DNA of 64,000 nt from Paraescarpia echinospica (lineage: Eukaryota > Annelida > Polychaeta > Sabellida > Siboglinidae): NCBI GenBank assembly GCA_020002185.1, contig CM034533.1:66553612-66617611 (forward strand). Direction: 5' to 3'. This document shows positions 1 through 12,035 of this stretch, in pieces. The notes beneath the pieces were generated by a model. The model was not told where the DNA came from, made no database searches, and saw nothing but the letters and a program-made list of their open reading frames with translations. How positions within the stretch are numbered: position 1 is the first letter of the stretch; each line of letters starts with the position of its first letter. Made by a program: the position numbers and the translations under genes.

Positions 1-385
1 TGACCCCTGTTAAACTGAACAGTTGTCTGCAGCTTTTAAACTGTATCTTCAAAACTACCGACTTTCTATAATTGCAAGTTGTGTTTATTTTGATGTTCGT
101 TTAATTATTATAAATATGTGACTGTGGTGTCTATTGGTTAAAGATGTATTTGTTACATACAGGTGACCTGTAGGTAACAAACAGGTGACAATACAAGCAA
201 TTCAAGCTTAAAATTTTCATTTTGTAAATAAAACCATAGTGACTATGACTAAACCGACTATGACAGGAATGCTAGTAAGTAAATAAATCATTTATTTCCA
301 ATACTATTCAACATTACACGTCACAATATGATAAATACAATGTTGTATATGGAAAGTGGGTGAACAGAAGTACAGTACTTATTAA

Positions 386-444
386 AGGAAAACAAAAGGT
401 AACGTTGTGGTGTTTAGCACCTAAAAGAGTTAGCACAAACTAAC
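386..444 (+). repeat. Left terminal inverted repeat of the THAP transposon
   Basis: It begins AGGAAAACAAAAGG directly after TTAA. Its reverse complement is at 5743-5801. Confidence 0.8.
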
Positions 445-718
445 CATTTGCATCTACAATAAAAAAAATTCAATTCAGTGGTTTACTCGGAATGTAGTCT
501 TAAAGTGGAAGATTCTAATGAAATCTGCGATAACATGTAGACTGCCATCTTACTGATGACGCGTTCATTTGGCCGAAAGCAACCAATAAACGAGCAGCAT
601 TATTTTTGATGTGTACGACACACTGTCTTGTGTAGTTCGCATAGTTGGTTCATGTTCATCGGATGCGGTTCGTTATATTAGTATAAGTTGAGCTTACAGT
701 GAAAACGTGACTTGCAAT

Positions 719-1012
719 ATGCCACACTGCTCTACATACGGTTGTAACAATAGTACAGCGAAGGATAATGAGCTGTCTTTTTTGTTTCCCTTTGAAACAA
801 CCAGAATTGAAATAGTGGATTCAAAACTGTGGACGGGCTGGTTGGAAGCCTTCGAAATACAACGCACTGTGTTCAGATCATTTTGAAGAAACGTGCTTCG
901 AAGGAAATCCATATCGTCAGTTAATGACACAAGATCCGACAAAACGTCGCTGACGTTGATGTTTGAAGCCAGGTGCAGTGCCTACGATATTTAGTCACAG
1001 ACTTCAGCTGTC
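719..1012 (+). pseudogene. THAP zinc-finger domain of the transposase, frameshifted
   Basis: Translation from the ATG at 719 gives MPHCSTYGCNN, the opening of a C2CH THAP finger, followed by an LFPFE stretch. A frameshift near 840 is needed to reach the second zinc pair in CSDHFEETCFE. A further frame change near 955 leads to LKPGAVPTIF, which matches the AVPTIF-type motif that closes THAP domains. Family order (Cys pair, F-P, Trp, Cys-x2-His, AVPTIF) is therefore complete but spread over three frames. The domain would bind the transposon ends. Within this element it is the N-terminus of the plus-strand transposase. Confidence 0.75.
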
Positions 1013-2053
1013 GGACTCGAAGCGACGCATATTTTCGGTCAAACGTGCCGCCGCCGCGAAATCGATCGCAAGAAGGTTAGTACCGAGTTACTTGGTATCC
1101 AATTAAAATCTGTTGACATTTGAGATGCAAGATATGCTGGAGGCAAGCCAGAACAGTACCAGAATGTACTATATTGCACCACAAAGAGTTTAGACTTTAG
1201 TCTTTAGAAGATAGCCGAATAGCAAAACTTAACGGCAATCAAGTCGCGTGAGCGATATTACATTAACGGATTAACATGGGCTGGAATGATTGTCGTTTAT
1301 AATAACACTACCAAACTTACTGTATTTTGTGTTAAATGAACAAAAAATACGTTCTGCATTCAATAATATTGCATTAGACATTGTCATATATCGAAATGTT
1401 TGGCCTATTATTTATGTCATGATGTTATATAATTGGACTTTGTATATAATTATGTGTGACTATGGTTTATGTGACGAAGAATATCACTATATACTCTATT
1501 ATAAAACATTTAAAATGGCTTCATTTGTATTTAGTAAAATTACATAATGTTACTCAATTTTAGTTAAGGGGATACAACCCAGGTGAAAGTGTTTTTTTTA
1601 GAAAAAAATACTAAAATGTTTTTTATGCCAGATTATGATAGCTTATTATGTTTACTGTGAATAGATATCATTTTATAACAATTACATACCTTTAAACCAC
1701 TCTTATCTATGGAATAAGGGTGTCAATATCAAGTAATTTTTATCCATTATGCCACATTTGATGGCCATTTTCTTAAAAAAACATTTAAATTCTGCATTTG
1801 GAAGGATATCTCTGGGAGTAATTATGTGATCCAAATATTGTTATCAATGAGCTCACCAGATACACGTTTGTATTATAAAAATACTGGCATCACTCAATAA
1901 TCATATATTGTTGAAGTATCGTTAATAATATACCATGTGCACACATCTTCACTAACTTGTTTTTTGCACACTAACAGCAAAAACAGGTAACAGCTGTTGT
2001 GAAAATATCTTGAATTTGGATCAAAAATATAAATAATTGTAATTTGCATTTCA

Positions 2054-2221
2054 GCTTGATCACCAACATGATATGGCACATGGGGAAAGTCATCAACCGC
2101 AAGTTTACTGCGAAGGCCCAAGGCAAGGGATGCGAGGACCTCCTTCATTGGATACAGAATGTATCAAATCATCTGTGGTGGTGTTGTGCAACATGCAACG
2201 GTGACGCACAGTTGCTGGAGT
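2054..2221 (+). pseudogene. Transposase-like internal exon of the THAP element
   Basis: An open stretch encodes a segment with WHMGKVINRK, a GKGCEDLLHWI stretch, and then a WWCCATCNGD motif, ending at a GTAAGT donor. The order of Trp-His, basic stretch, HW and Cys-x2-Cys resembles the central part of THAP-linked transposases common in marine invertebrate genomes, as judged by recognition only. The 5' boundary is approximate. It lies between the THAP exon and the C-terminal exon and in the same orientation. Confidence 0.5.
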
Positions 2222-3175
2222 AAGTACCAAACTTGATATGTATTCATTTTATACCTGAGACATGTCCAAAGCAACAAGTAACCTTTAGATTTGCAATCAG
2301 TAGACGATGAGTAGGGACCACGACCCAAGTAGTGTAAGGTGAATTCCAGTCACCAACTTGAATCCCAAATACACTAAATTAGCTCCTGTGCATAACTAAC
2401 ATTATAATAAGTTTTCGAAATTACTGCATTTCATAGGCATCCAACTCGTTTTTTTCAGGATGGCTACTCAAAAGTACCAGCCAGCATGACTACTACCTTA
2501 TCAGTAAATGTGTTTATTCAGACTTCCAAAACTGATAATGTAAATGCTGTTTACATGTTATGTGTTAATATGTGGACCACCGACTTATGTATGGGACCAA
2601 AAATGTTACATAGTCAAAGTTCCTGATGACCAACTTTTCAGTAGTTTAGTTACTCAGATGTGAGGGGGCTATTCCTTGTAATCAGTTGCTGTGTACATTT
2701 ATGAGTACAGCACTTGAGTGTAATAAATTACATCTCTGTAATAATTACATTCCAGAATGCAATTGTCTGTAATGAAATAAATAAGAGCACTTGTGTCATT
2801 ATCACCAATTTTATTAAAGAAATATAAAATCAAAACATGATATCAAAATACAGTGAGTGTATATACAGTAGATACAGAAATTAAGAAGAAAAAACAAGTT
2901 ATAATAAATTATGTGAAGGAATGTGATGATGGAATGCCTTATTTGTAAGGATCAATATCGGTTTACTAATGTACCAGTATGATTACCATGATTGGCCATT
3001 GTATAGTTACTAAAAACAACCAACACTTTACACAGGAAAAGCACTTTAAAGTTCACTGAATGCTATAGTCATAAGGTAAATAACAGCAGCTTACTAACAA
3101 CATATAGACTGGTGTGATACACCAGTTGTTTGCAGACATTTTATTAGAATACTGCATGCACTATTCTTCACTGTA

Positions 3176-3535
3176 GGAATGAAAGCTAGATTGATGCTGC
3201 CTGCTCTGGTGTGGAACTACCAACCACGTCCCAGCCCAGACAAACCTGTTGAGACTGGTGTCATGTGGTCCAAAAGACGCAAGCAATGGGTGCTGCATAA
3301 CAGACCACAGCAGGTGAACCCACGTATCCACCTAAAAATGCTCACGGATCGAGTGACAGATGTGTTTATAAAGAAATTTCACAGTGCATGCGATCACAAT
3401 CACTGGGGCAGATGTCCCAAAACCAGAGAAGGAGGATCTGCTGGCAGCAAGAGTCAGTCAATTTGTAAAGAAACAGTAAATACTGCCACCACCCACCTAC
3501 ACCTTCATAGGTCACATGTACATTGTCTAGTTTAG
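3176..3535 (+). pseudogene. C-terminal exon of the THAP-element transposase
   Basis: An open reading frame of about 118 codons begins just after an AG at the end of a pyrimidine-containing stretch. It includes ARLMLPALVWNYQPRP and a WSKRRKQWV stretch. That layout (an A-L-x-x-N-x-N/Y-like helix followed by a basic W-x-K segment) fits the C-terminal end of the same transposase family as the internal exon. The last 30 residues look unrelated and may be read-through. Catalytic acidic residues could not be assigned with confidence. Confidence 0.45.
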
Positions 3536-3537
3536 TT

Positions 3538-5553
3538 TTCAAGTCCAGGGTGGTATCCCTCGTGTTGTCCCCCATCGGGGGCAGGGAACCTTGATCTTAT
3601 TCCATGACTGGCGCATGCTGGTAGAACTCTCTGTACCCTTCGTCCCAGCTTGCCATGGATCCACCAGGTAAATTGTCTGTATGCAGCCCACCTGAGAGAC
3701 CTGAAATAAATTAGGCTCAAATAAACATCTGACATTGTAAATAAATGACATATAAAAATCGGTTCTATAATGACACCATTCCTTTATATAAATTGTTTAC
3801 CATTAAACATGTGTTCATCTGGAATAAGGCAAATATTGATATTTTTTTAATTTTATTTTGTAATTATTGTCATATTAGGGTGATGGTCATCATATTTAAA
3901 TTAGTCTTGGGTCAAACCAGTGTGGTTCATCTTTACATTTAGAACGGGTGAATGGCGTTAGCAGGGCTAGTTTAGACAAGCATACGATTGAATTAGTTGT
4001 TTTGTTGGTGGTTTTATTCCAAGAGATTTTAAGGAGGTTGTCAGTCTTAGATTTGTTGGGTTCAGATACATAGCCTCTGCAACCTATTTCAATGCATGTT
4101 AATTCTGATTTTATTCCGTTATTGTTTACATCATGGATTAGTGCGACATATTTGTTAGTTTTGAATACATGATCTTTCTTGATGTTAGGTTCACTAGGTA
4201 GTCAGTTCAATGATGTGAATTTGCTTAGCATGTGGATGGTAGATGACGTATGGTAAGTCCACTAAGTAATTTCCCTGGAAGATTGTTAATAATTTGGGCA
4301 TCAGGCATGAGATTGCTAATAAAATTATCTATATATATTTGTATTGCTAGTACTACGTGTACTATGATGTTGTTTTGTGTTCATTATTAATTCATTTCAG
4401 TAAATATTTAACAACACATTTCACTGGTCTTGTAACAATGCATGCACATATATACGTACTTGTATGTTGGACGGCGTAATTCCCATTCTGCAGCATCACC
4501 TGCTCCAAACAAAGAATTCTAAACCCCCTGCTGTTTGTAATGCACAGCAGTCCACCTGAAACGAAGAATTAAGCTTTTAAATAATAGTTTTACACGAATG
4601 TTGTTAAGCAAACATGAATTATTATTCTGAACAAATTTCACAAAGAATGCATCACGATCCTCTAACTGTATTCATCCCAGTATTATACCTGGGTCCATAG
4701 AAATATCATGCAGCTTAAGGAAGGCCGTTTTTGCACAAAACGGTGGTCATTTTGTTTGTCACCAAAACAAATGGGGGCTCTGGCTGAAAAATGTTCAAGG
4801 TATATTTTATTCATAAGAGCCAATGTAAACTTTGGGCAGAAAAATTGCAGTATGCATCAAGTTAAAAATAATCTATCTACCTGCCATGTGTTTAAAAAGT
4901 AGTACATATTGTTCATACTCTATCATAGCTCTGCCCTGTACAATTTTGGTTCACATGAATCATGGAACCATTCAACTACATTTCTTTTAAAAAGTGAAGG
5001 TACAGCCATGGGTGGTATTCGAAAATGGACATGTCAAAGTTCAAACACCGAGTCCAGTGGCACTGAGAGTGAGATCTAACTAAGTTAAATGTCAACCAGT
5101 CCCAAATGTAAGACAAGTGACGTGTCCCGGCCCGAGTAATCATCTCTCGCTGTTCATACGCAGCCCGCAACTTAGGCTCATTGGTTATTTAAACAATAAA
5201 CTAAACATATTAATAATTACCTTCACCAACAGCATTGCTGTCGAGTAGCAACCGCCTCCTGGCAGCAGACATATTCAGTTCTTGTTCCTGAACAAGGAGA
5301 TCGCTGCAGCATTTTCCACACCGACACCAGTCAATTTCATCTCGGCATGGTATGCGCCTCGACATTTCCACTGCCCGTGGGCCTTCCTGTTCGTGCCCAC
5401 CGGCACCCGCCTTTGCCCTATCTTCCAATACAAGCCCTTGTTTTTGTGGTTCAAACCGGTAACCAGCTGCTTCGAAATCGATTTGGTTTTCGTTGTCTTC
5501 CGAAGAATTGGAAAGCCATCTTATTTACACAGTCACAGTGCATGCGCACATAG
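3538..5553 (-). pseudogene. P2RX7 C-terminal-like cysteine/zinc protein encoded by the THAP element
   Basis: This is a spliced minus-strand gene. Exon A (about 5553-5221) encodes YRFEPQKQGL, an acidic and charged region, and then DWCRCGKCC, and ends at a GT donor. Exon B (4555 to about 4460) follows an AG acceptor and is compatible with the next part of the domain. The terminal exon (about 3711-3538) encodes AAYRQFTWWIHGKLG, an IRSRFPAPDG stretch and a stop. The YxFEP, WCxCGxC and YRQFxxW order is that of the cytoplasmic ballast domain of P2X7 receptors, which also occurs alone in animal transposons. No receptor channel domain is present, so this is an element-borne accessory protein and not an ion channel. 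Exon limits are approximate. Confidence 0.65.
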
Positions 5554-5742
5554 TTTAATTGGTAAACTTACCATAGCGCCACCTAACGGAGTTGGGAACA
5601 AATAGTACGCAGAAAAATTACGACAATGTGATGTCACTTTCTTCTAACAGTGGCGTAGTCCATAGAAATTCGGTAGTTGTGTGTTCAAAAATGTTTTCCT
5701 GGTAAACCGCTGACGTTAAAAATTTGATTGTAGTTGGAAATT

Positions 5743-5801
5743 GTTAGTTTGTATTAACTCTTTTAGATGCTTAACACCAAAACGTTCCCTTTTGTTTTCC
5801 T
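5743..5801 (-). repeat. Right terminal inverted repeat of the THAP transposon
   Basis: It ends CCTTTTGTTTTCCT directly before TTAA (5802-5805). The 9 bp outside each end (373-381, 5806-5814) are also mutually inverted. The empty site at 30701-30722 has the same near-palindrome, so that symmetry belonged to the target and not to the element. Confidence 0.8.
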
Positions 5802-6240
5802 TTAATAAGTACTGAAAACACAATTACATACATACGCACACACAATTACTTGGCTCCTAGACAAAAGAAATTAACTTAGAGGGCTATAACTGTGCAGTCG
5901 CTCTATAAAGACTGTTCTGGGCAGGGAAAATCCAGCCAGGTCAAGGTCAGTATTATGTTAATTAGCCATTCCTCCATTCAGGAGGTTATGCGAATAGGTT
6001 TGATCGAATCACGCAGTTAAAATCACGTTTATCACGGCATACAAAAGTCGGTAATACCCAAAAGTCATGCCAACAAGAAAACGAAAAAGCATTAGTGAAA
6101 ACTTGACAAAAAGTGGCCTTGGTGCCCTGCCCTCAAAAGAAAAGTTGGCCTTGATGCCCTGCCCACTGGCCTTGGTGCACCCCAAATTTTCCAGATACCA
6201 ATGCCAAAATGGCCTTGCCCTGAAAAAAAATTAAATGCTA

Positions 6241-7612
6241 CCCCTGCAAGTTGTGTTTAGAATGTTCTCTTATGGTCTCTGATGTATGGTGTTGGTTGTG
6301 TTTAGAATGTTCTCTCATGGTCTCTGCTGTATGGTATTGATTGTGTTTAGAATGTTCTCTCATGGTCTCTGCTGTATGGTGTTGGTTGTGTTTAGAATGT
6401 TCTCTCATGGTCTCTGCTGTATGGTATTGATTGTGTTTAGAATGTTCTCTCATGGTCTCTGCTGTATGTTGTTGGTTATGTTTAGAATGTTCTCTCATGG
6501 TCTCTGCTGTATGGTATTGATTGTGTTTAGAATGTTCTCTCATGGTCTCTGCTGTATGGTATTGATTGTGTTTAGAATGTTCTCTCATGGTCTCTGCTGT
6601 ATGGTGTTGGTTGTGTTTAGAATGTTCTCTCATGGTCTCTGCTGTATGGTATTGATTGTGTTTAGAATGTTCTCTCATGGTCTCTGTTGTATAGTGTTGG
6701 TTGTGTTTAGAATGTTCTCTTATGGTCTCTGATGTATGGTGTTGGTTGTGTTTAGAATGTTCTCTTATGGTCTCTGATGTATGGTGTTGGTTGTGTTTAG
6801 AATGTTCTCTCATGGTCCGGCTGTATGGTGTTGGTTGTGTTTAGAATGTTCTCTCATGGTCTCTACTGTATGGTATTGATTGTGTTTAGAATGTTCTCTC
6901 ATGGTCTCTGCTGTATGGTGTTGGTTGTGTTTAGAATGTTCTCTCATGGTCTCTGCTGTATGGTATTGATTGTGTTTAGAATGTTCTCTCATGGTCTCTG
7001 CTGTATGGTATTGATTGTGTTTAGAATGTTCTCTCATGGTCTCTGCTGTATGGTGTTGGTTGTGTTTAGAATGTTCTCTCATGGTCTCTGCTGTATGGTG
7101 TTGGTTGTGTTTAGAATGTTCTCTCATGGTCTCTGCTGTATGGTATTGGTTGTGTTTAGAATGTTCTCTCATGGTCTCTGCTGTATGGTATTGATTGTGT
7201 TTAGAATGTTCTCTCATGGTCTCTGCTGTATGGTGTTGGTTGTGTTTAGAATGTTCTCTCATGGTCTCTGCTGTATGGTATTGATTGTGTTTAGAATGTT
7301 CTCTCATGGTCTCTGCTGTATGGTGTTGGTTGTGTTTAGAATGTTCTCTCATGGTCTCTGCTGTATGGTATTGGTTGTGTTTAGACTGTTCTCTCATGGT
7401 CTCTGCTGTATGGTATTGATTGTGTTTAGAATGTTCTCTCATGGTCTCTGCTGTATGGTGTTGGTTGTGTTTAGAATGTTCTCTCATGGTCTCTGCTGTA
7501 TGGTATTGATTGCGTTTAGAATGTTCTCTCATGGTCTCTGCTGTATGGTGTTGGTTGTGTTTAGAATGTTCTCTCACGGACTTTGTCGCATGGTGTCGGT
7601 TGTGTGCAGAAC
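6241..7612. repeat. 45-bp minisatellite, upstream paralogue (about 30 units)
   Basis: Tandem 45-bp units built on TTGTGTTTAGAATGTTCTCT run up to the terminal exon at 7635. Units alternate irregularly between a GTGTTGG and a GTATTGA ending, suggesting a two-unit higher-order register. The plus frame reads MVLVVFRMFSHGLCC without stops and continues into the terminal exon frame; the minus strand is also open. The units resemble the last 35 bases of the intron (7598-7634), so the array was probably seeded from the 3' splice-site region. Confidence 0.9.
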
Positions 7613-7634
7613 ATTTTCTGGTGGTCTGTTTCAG

Positions 7635-7805
7635 GCCCTGTTGCTGTGTCTTCTCTGTGTGTATGAGAGGACATGTGGAACATCGTCCCACAAGGCAAAA
7701 CATTCCGTCCAAAACGGTCTCGACAGTAACACAAAAGATACGTCTTTCACATCAGAACAACAACTAGAGTCAGAGACGACACCTCTTTTAGTTTTCCTGA
7801 CATAG
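7635..7805 (+). CDS. Terminal coding exon of the upstream SLC18B1-like paralogue
   Basis: A 171-nt phase-0 exon follows a TTTCAG acceptor and ends at TAG. It matches the last exon of the downstream gene (33980-34150), with nine base differences. It encodes the end of a transmembrane helix (ALLLCLLCVYER), then a hydrophilic tail ending with a TTPLL-type motif. The preceding eleven exons are not in the window. Position 1 already lies in the last intron, so the rest of the gene should lie upstream. No frame damage is visible. It could be an intact gene's end or a truncated duplicate; the window cannot decide. Confidence 0.7.
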   Translation, partial: ALLLCLLCVYERTCGTSSHKAKHSVQNGLDSNTKDTSFTSEQQLESETTPLLVFLT

Positions 7806-9024
7806 CACACGTTATGTAGTTACACTTCTCTGCTGATTATCGTTCCAATCCAGCTTCTACATGCAATCAACGTGTCAGTATTTAATTCAGTACATTTTCG
7901 AACTCACCTATACATGACCTGCCACAGGGAACTGGGTGTTAAGATGCATATTTTGCACTTGAGCCAAAACTAGCTGTTTAGGTCATGTTCCATCAATTTT
8001 GTGATTTTGGCATAATTACTTCCCTTTTAATCTCACCTTTCATTGTATGTTTCTTTCTCCTCGACATATAGTAGTCCAAAACTAATAAAATACTAAATGT
8101 ATAGTTGCTATAGGCAATGGTTTTTCACATTCCTGGTAGCCTAATTTTTTTAAGTAATTTTCTCAAAATGTTTTTTTTTAAAGTTTGCATTGAATTTGAG
8201 CAATAAATGAAAAACTACTGAATATATTTCAACAAATGATGTGTCATTATAAAGCTTATAACCTGTTCAATCCAAAAAAGAAAACTGTTTCACAATTTTG
8301 CAACATTGCTGTAGAGGATCACACGTGTGGCCTGCCGCAGCGAAGTGGGTATTAAGTCACAAAATTAAGAAATTGTGTTTCGTTCCTTTTTTGATTCCAC
8401 AGACCATGAGCTTAAAAATCATACCTCATTTGTTGAAATTTATTCAGTACTTTTTTATTTATTGCTAAAAATTAAGCAAACTTTCTAAAAGCGATGTTTT
8501 GAGAAAAAAAACAGGCTTAAAGATTGGGCAATGTAAAAAAACCAATGTCCATAGCAACAACACATTTAATATTGAGCTACATGCACCAAACTTTGTAGGT
8601 TTATTCTATGTATGGATCACAACGTGTTCGCACAATTTCAGTTGATGAGTGCACTGGGAAAGTGTTTCCAATGCTGATTTTTTTGCAATAACATAAATAA
8701 AATAAATTCAAGTTATTACCATCAAGCTGTAAATATAATTGTATGTAGTTTCCATAAGACACAAGAAAAGTTGTCTTGTATGATAATAGCTGTATGTCTA
8801 CTGGTGGATTAAGGGATTTAATGATTGTAAAACATAAGAGGTTTAATGATTGTAAAACATAAGTGTATGTTACACTTAAAAAAGATAGTCCATCGGCATC
8901 AAACTGAGAAACTACTAATATAGTTTTCATAAGCTGCATGGAAAATAATCCAGTATGGTAGTAGCATGTAAACCCAGCTGGAGAGTAGACAACATGCATA
9001 CAATTATTGAGAACTAATTTAACA
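7806..9024. other. 3' flank of the upstream paralogue, no gene seen
   Basis: AT-rich sequence, partly shared with 34150-34750. It contains an AATAAA-type signal near 8203 that could serve polyadenylation, and a short direct duplication of a GGTTTAATGATTG-type unit near 8815-8865. Short ORFs here show no family resemblance. Confidence 0.5.
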
Positions 9025-10560
9025 AATTACTGTATTAATTAAATTTGTAAATACCAGTGAACGTACTCAAAGGTCCGATTCATCAAGAGTAAAATAATCT
9101 AGCGCAACTTCAAGGAGCCTGCTCCTGTCTGTAGAATTGTTCACGCCGTGCAAGGTGCACGCACTCAGTGCATTGGCGGCTTTTGCTGCTCTCTCTCACA
9201 TTTTCCGGAATAATAACTTAAATAAGTCTACTTGTTACTAATAAGCTAAGCATCACTAATCTAAATAATATGAATGCCTAAACACATACAGTGTCTAGTA
9301 AACTAACTAATGCATTGAACATCTTGCCAGTTTTATGTTCAGTCAGCGAGCAGAGGATCTTGTAAATTTGTCAATGGCGCCCATTATAACATCGAGACGT
9401 TTGGATCACATGACCCATTTCAACCAATAAGTGGTGTGGAAACGTTGCCCGCATAGCAACAAGATTTATTTGTGTACATCTAAAAACGTTGTTAAAGTTC
9501 ATTTCATTAGATAAAGATGTCATAATTATTATAATTAGATTCTCGAAGAGTTACACATTCCAGCGGTATGCGCTGAGCGATGTCATGTCGAGCACTTTGC
9601 ACGGCACTTGGCAAAGAAAACAGGTACATTTTAGTTGTATTGTGAATTGTTTTTTAATATCTTCATAAAAGTATGTTTTTAGTACTTTTTGATTATTTGT
9701 CGAGGAAAATAATCCGCACACCAAAAGATTAGATAATAAGGTATGCATTTCTGCAAAAATCACAAAATTGATGGGACACGACTGAGACAGCTATTTTTTC
9801 AAAATAGGTCTGCGACATAATATCTGGTTCACAGTGACGGGTCACATATTCTAAGGTTTACATCTTCTGTTCTTGAAAAGTTCATTTTGCTATTATTTGA
9901 AAGTACCAGGTATACAGTTTGGTACCACTGTAGGCATTAGAAGGTCTTGTGAAATGGTGATGCTTCCAGGTAAACCTACCTCAAATGTCACTTGTTTAAA
10001 AAGTAACGTGTACAAAGTGTCACCTAATAATGTTGAAACACATGGAATTAACAGTAAATGTAGTAAAACTACATAGCATGTTGTGTATACATCGTATAAG
10101 TTCTGTGTATTGTAGTGTCACATATGGTTTGTTCCTTCGGAATTCTGTAAGCCTGTATATAGAAAAGATTTTTATGTTTTAAATACATGTTATGGCAGTG
10201 AATGACAAATATTAGCTCCATTATTGTATAGCATTAAACACAAATGTGTTGATGTTTATTGTGAGAGGTGACACTTAATAAATTTAATATTATATGCATT
10301 ATTATTTTATGCACTAAAAAGTTAATGTTGATATTTGTTCTGATGCACATTTGCTTTTGCTTGTTTTTATTTTCACTTTAAAGAAGAGTAGTGTGATTAT
10401 TTCATGGTGGGTCTTGACTTTAAAAATGTCAATGTGATTATTCCATGGTGACTATATTATTTTGTTTTTAAAGAAGCGCAGTGTGATTATTCCACGATGG
10501 GTCTTTATTTTGTCTTAAAGTAGTGCAATATAATTATTCTGTGATGCCTATTTCATCTAG
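9025..10560. repeat. 1.5-kb duplicated unit, copy A
   Basis: It is similar to 10568-12035 and to 34750-36300. It contains a stretch with a CCAAT-like box near 9420, a 67-codon open stretch at 9873-10076 that is broken in copy B, and, toward its end (10376-10545), diverged tandem repeats of about 60 bp around GTGATTATTCCATGGTG. No recognisable protein. Confidence 0.75.
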
Positions 10561-10567
10561 CTTGTGG

Positions 10568-12035
10568 AATAACTGTATTAATTAAATGTGTACATACCAG
10601 TGAACGTACTTAAAGGTCCGATTCATCAAGAATAAAATAATCTAGCGCAACTTCAATGAGCCTGCTCCTGTCTGTAGAATTGTTCACGCCATACAAGGTG
10701 CACGCACTCGGTGCATTGGTGGCTTTTGCTGCTCTCTCTGACATTTTCCGGAATAACAACTTACATAAGTCTACTTGTCTGCTAATAAGCTATGCATCAC
10801 TAATCTAAATGATATGAATGTTTAAGCACATAGAGTATATAGTAAACTAACTAGTGCATTGAACATCTTGCCAGTCTTATGTTCAGTCGGCGAGCAGAGG
10901 ATCTCGTCAACTTGTTAATGGCGCCCATTATAACATTGAGACGTTTGGATCAGATGACCCATTTCAACCAATAAGGGGTGTGAAAACGTTGCCCGCATAG
11001 CAACAAGATTTATTTGTGTACATCTAAAAACGTTGTTAAAGTTAATTTCATTAGATAACAAAGATGTCATAATTATTATAATTAGAATCTCAAAGAGTTA
11101 CGCATTCCAGCGGTATGCGCTGAGCGATGTTATGTCGAGCACTTGGCAAAGAAAACAGGTAAATTTTAGTGGTGTTGTGAATTGTTTTTTAATATCTTTA
11201 TAAAAGTTTGTTTTTAGTACATTTTGATTATTTGTCGAGGAAAATAATCTGCACATCAAAAGATTAGATAAAAAGGTATGCATTTCTGCAAAAATCAAAA
11301 AATTTATGGGACAGGACTGAGAGAGCTATTTTTGCAAAATAGATCTGTGCGACATAATATCTGGTTTGCAGTGGTGGGTCACATATATTCTAAGGTTTAC
11401 ATCTTTTGTTCTTGAAAAGTTCATTTTGCTATTATTTGAAACGTACCAGGTATACAGTTTGGACCACTATAGGCATTAGAAGGTCTTGAGAAATGGTGAT
11501 GCTTCCAGGTAAACCTACCTCAAATGTCACTTGTTTAAAATGTAACGTGTACAAAGTGTCGCCTAATAATGTTGAAACACATGGAATTAACAGTAAATGT
11601 AGTAAAACTACATAGCATGTTGTGTATACATCGTATAAGTTCTGTGTATTGTAGTGTCACATATGGTTTGTTCCTTCGGAATTCTGTAAGCCTGTATATA
11701 GAACAGATTTTTATGTTTTAAAGTACATTTTATGGCGGTGCATGACAAATATCGGCTTCATTATTGTATAGCATTAAACACAAATATGTTGATGTTTATT
11801 GTGAGAGGTGACACTTGATAAATTTAATATTATATGCATTATTATTTCATGCACTAAAAAGTTGATGTTGATATTTTTTCTGATGCACATTTTCTTTTGC
11901 TTGTTTTTATTTTCACTTTAAAGAAGTGCAGTGTGATTATTTCATGGTAGGTCTTTATCTTGTCTTTAAAGTAGTGCAATATAATTATTCCGTGATGCCT
12001 ATTTGATCTAGCTTGTGGAAGCACAAGCTATGTAT
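10568..12035. repeat. 1.5-kb duplicated unit, copy B
   Basis: A tandem neighbour of copy A, with many substitutions and small indels. The open stretch matching 9873-10076 carries two compensating one-base indels and a TGA. The shared 3' flank continues to 12570 and includes a 66-codon open stretch at 12065-12265. That stretch is nearly identical to 36398-36598, but its surroundings are similarly conserved. Confidence 0.75.

Larger units (their letters stand above)
386..5801. mobile_element. Kolobok-like THAP DNA transposon, 5.4 kb, decayed
   Basis: Terminal inverted repeats of about 59 bp lie at 386-444 and 5743-5801 and differ at only a few positions. TTAA occurs immediately outside both ends (382-385, 5802-5805). 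The matching place in the downstream duplicate, 30701-30722, is an unoccupied site with TCAA. Inside are, on the plus strand, a broken THAP zinc finger and transposase-like exons. On the minus strand is a gene with a P2RX7-type cysteine-rich C-terminal domain. THAP plus TTAA is the Kolobok pattern in established classification; a P-element/THAP9 relative is the alternative. Frameshifts in the THAP exon indicate a dead copy. Confidence 0.75.

Noticed and set aside
3538..5553. A true P2X7 ion-channel receptor gene
   Set aside because: Only the C-terminal cysteine-rich domain is present, inside a transposon. No channel helices or ATP-binding ectodomain were seen.
6238..7712. Long minus-strand ORFs of MREHSKHNQHHTAET repeats
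   Set aside because: They arise because a 45-bp unit without stops is open on both strands. No start context, no non-repeat domain, and the plus strand holds the real exon.
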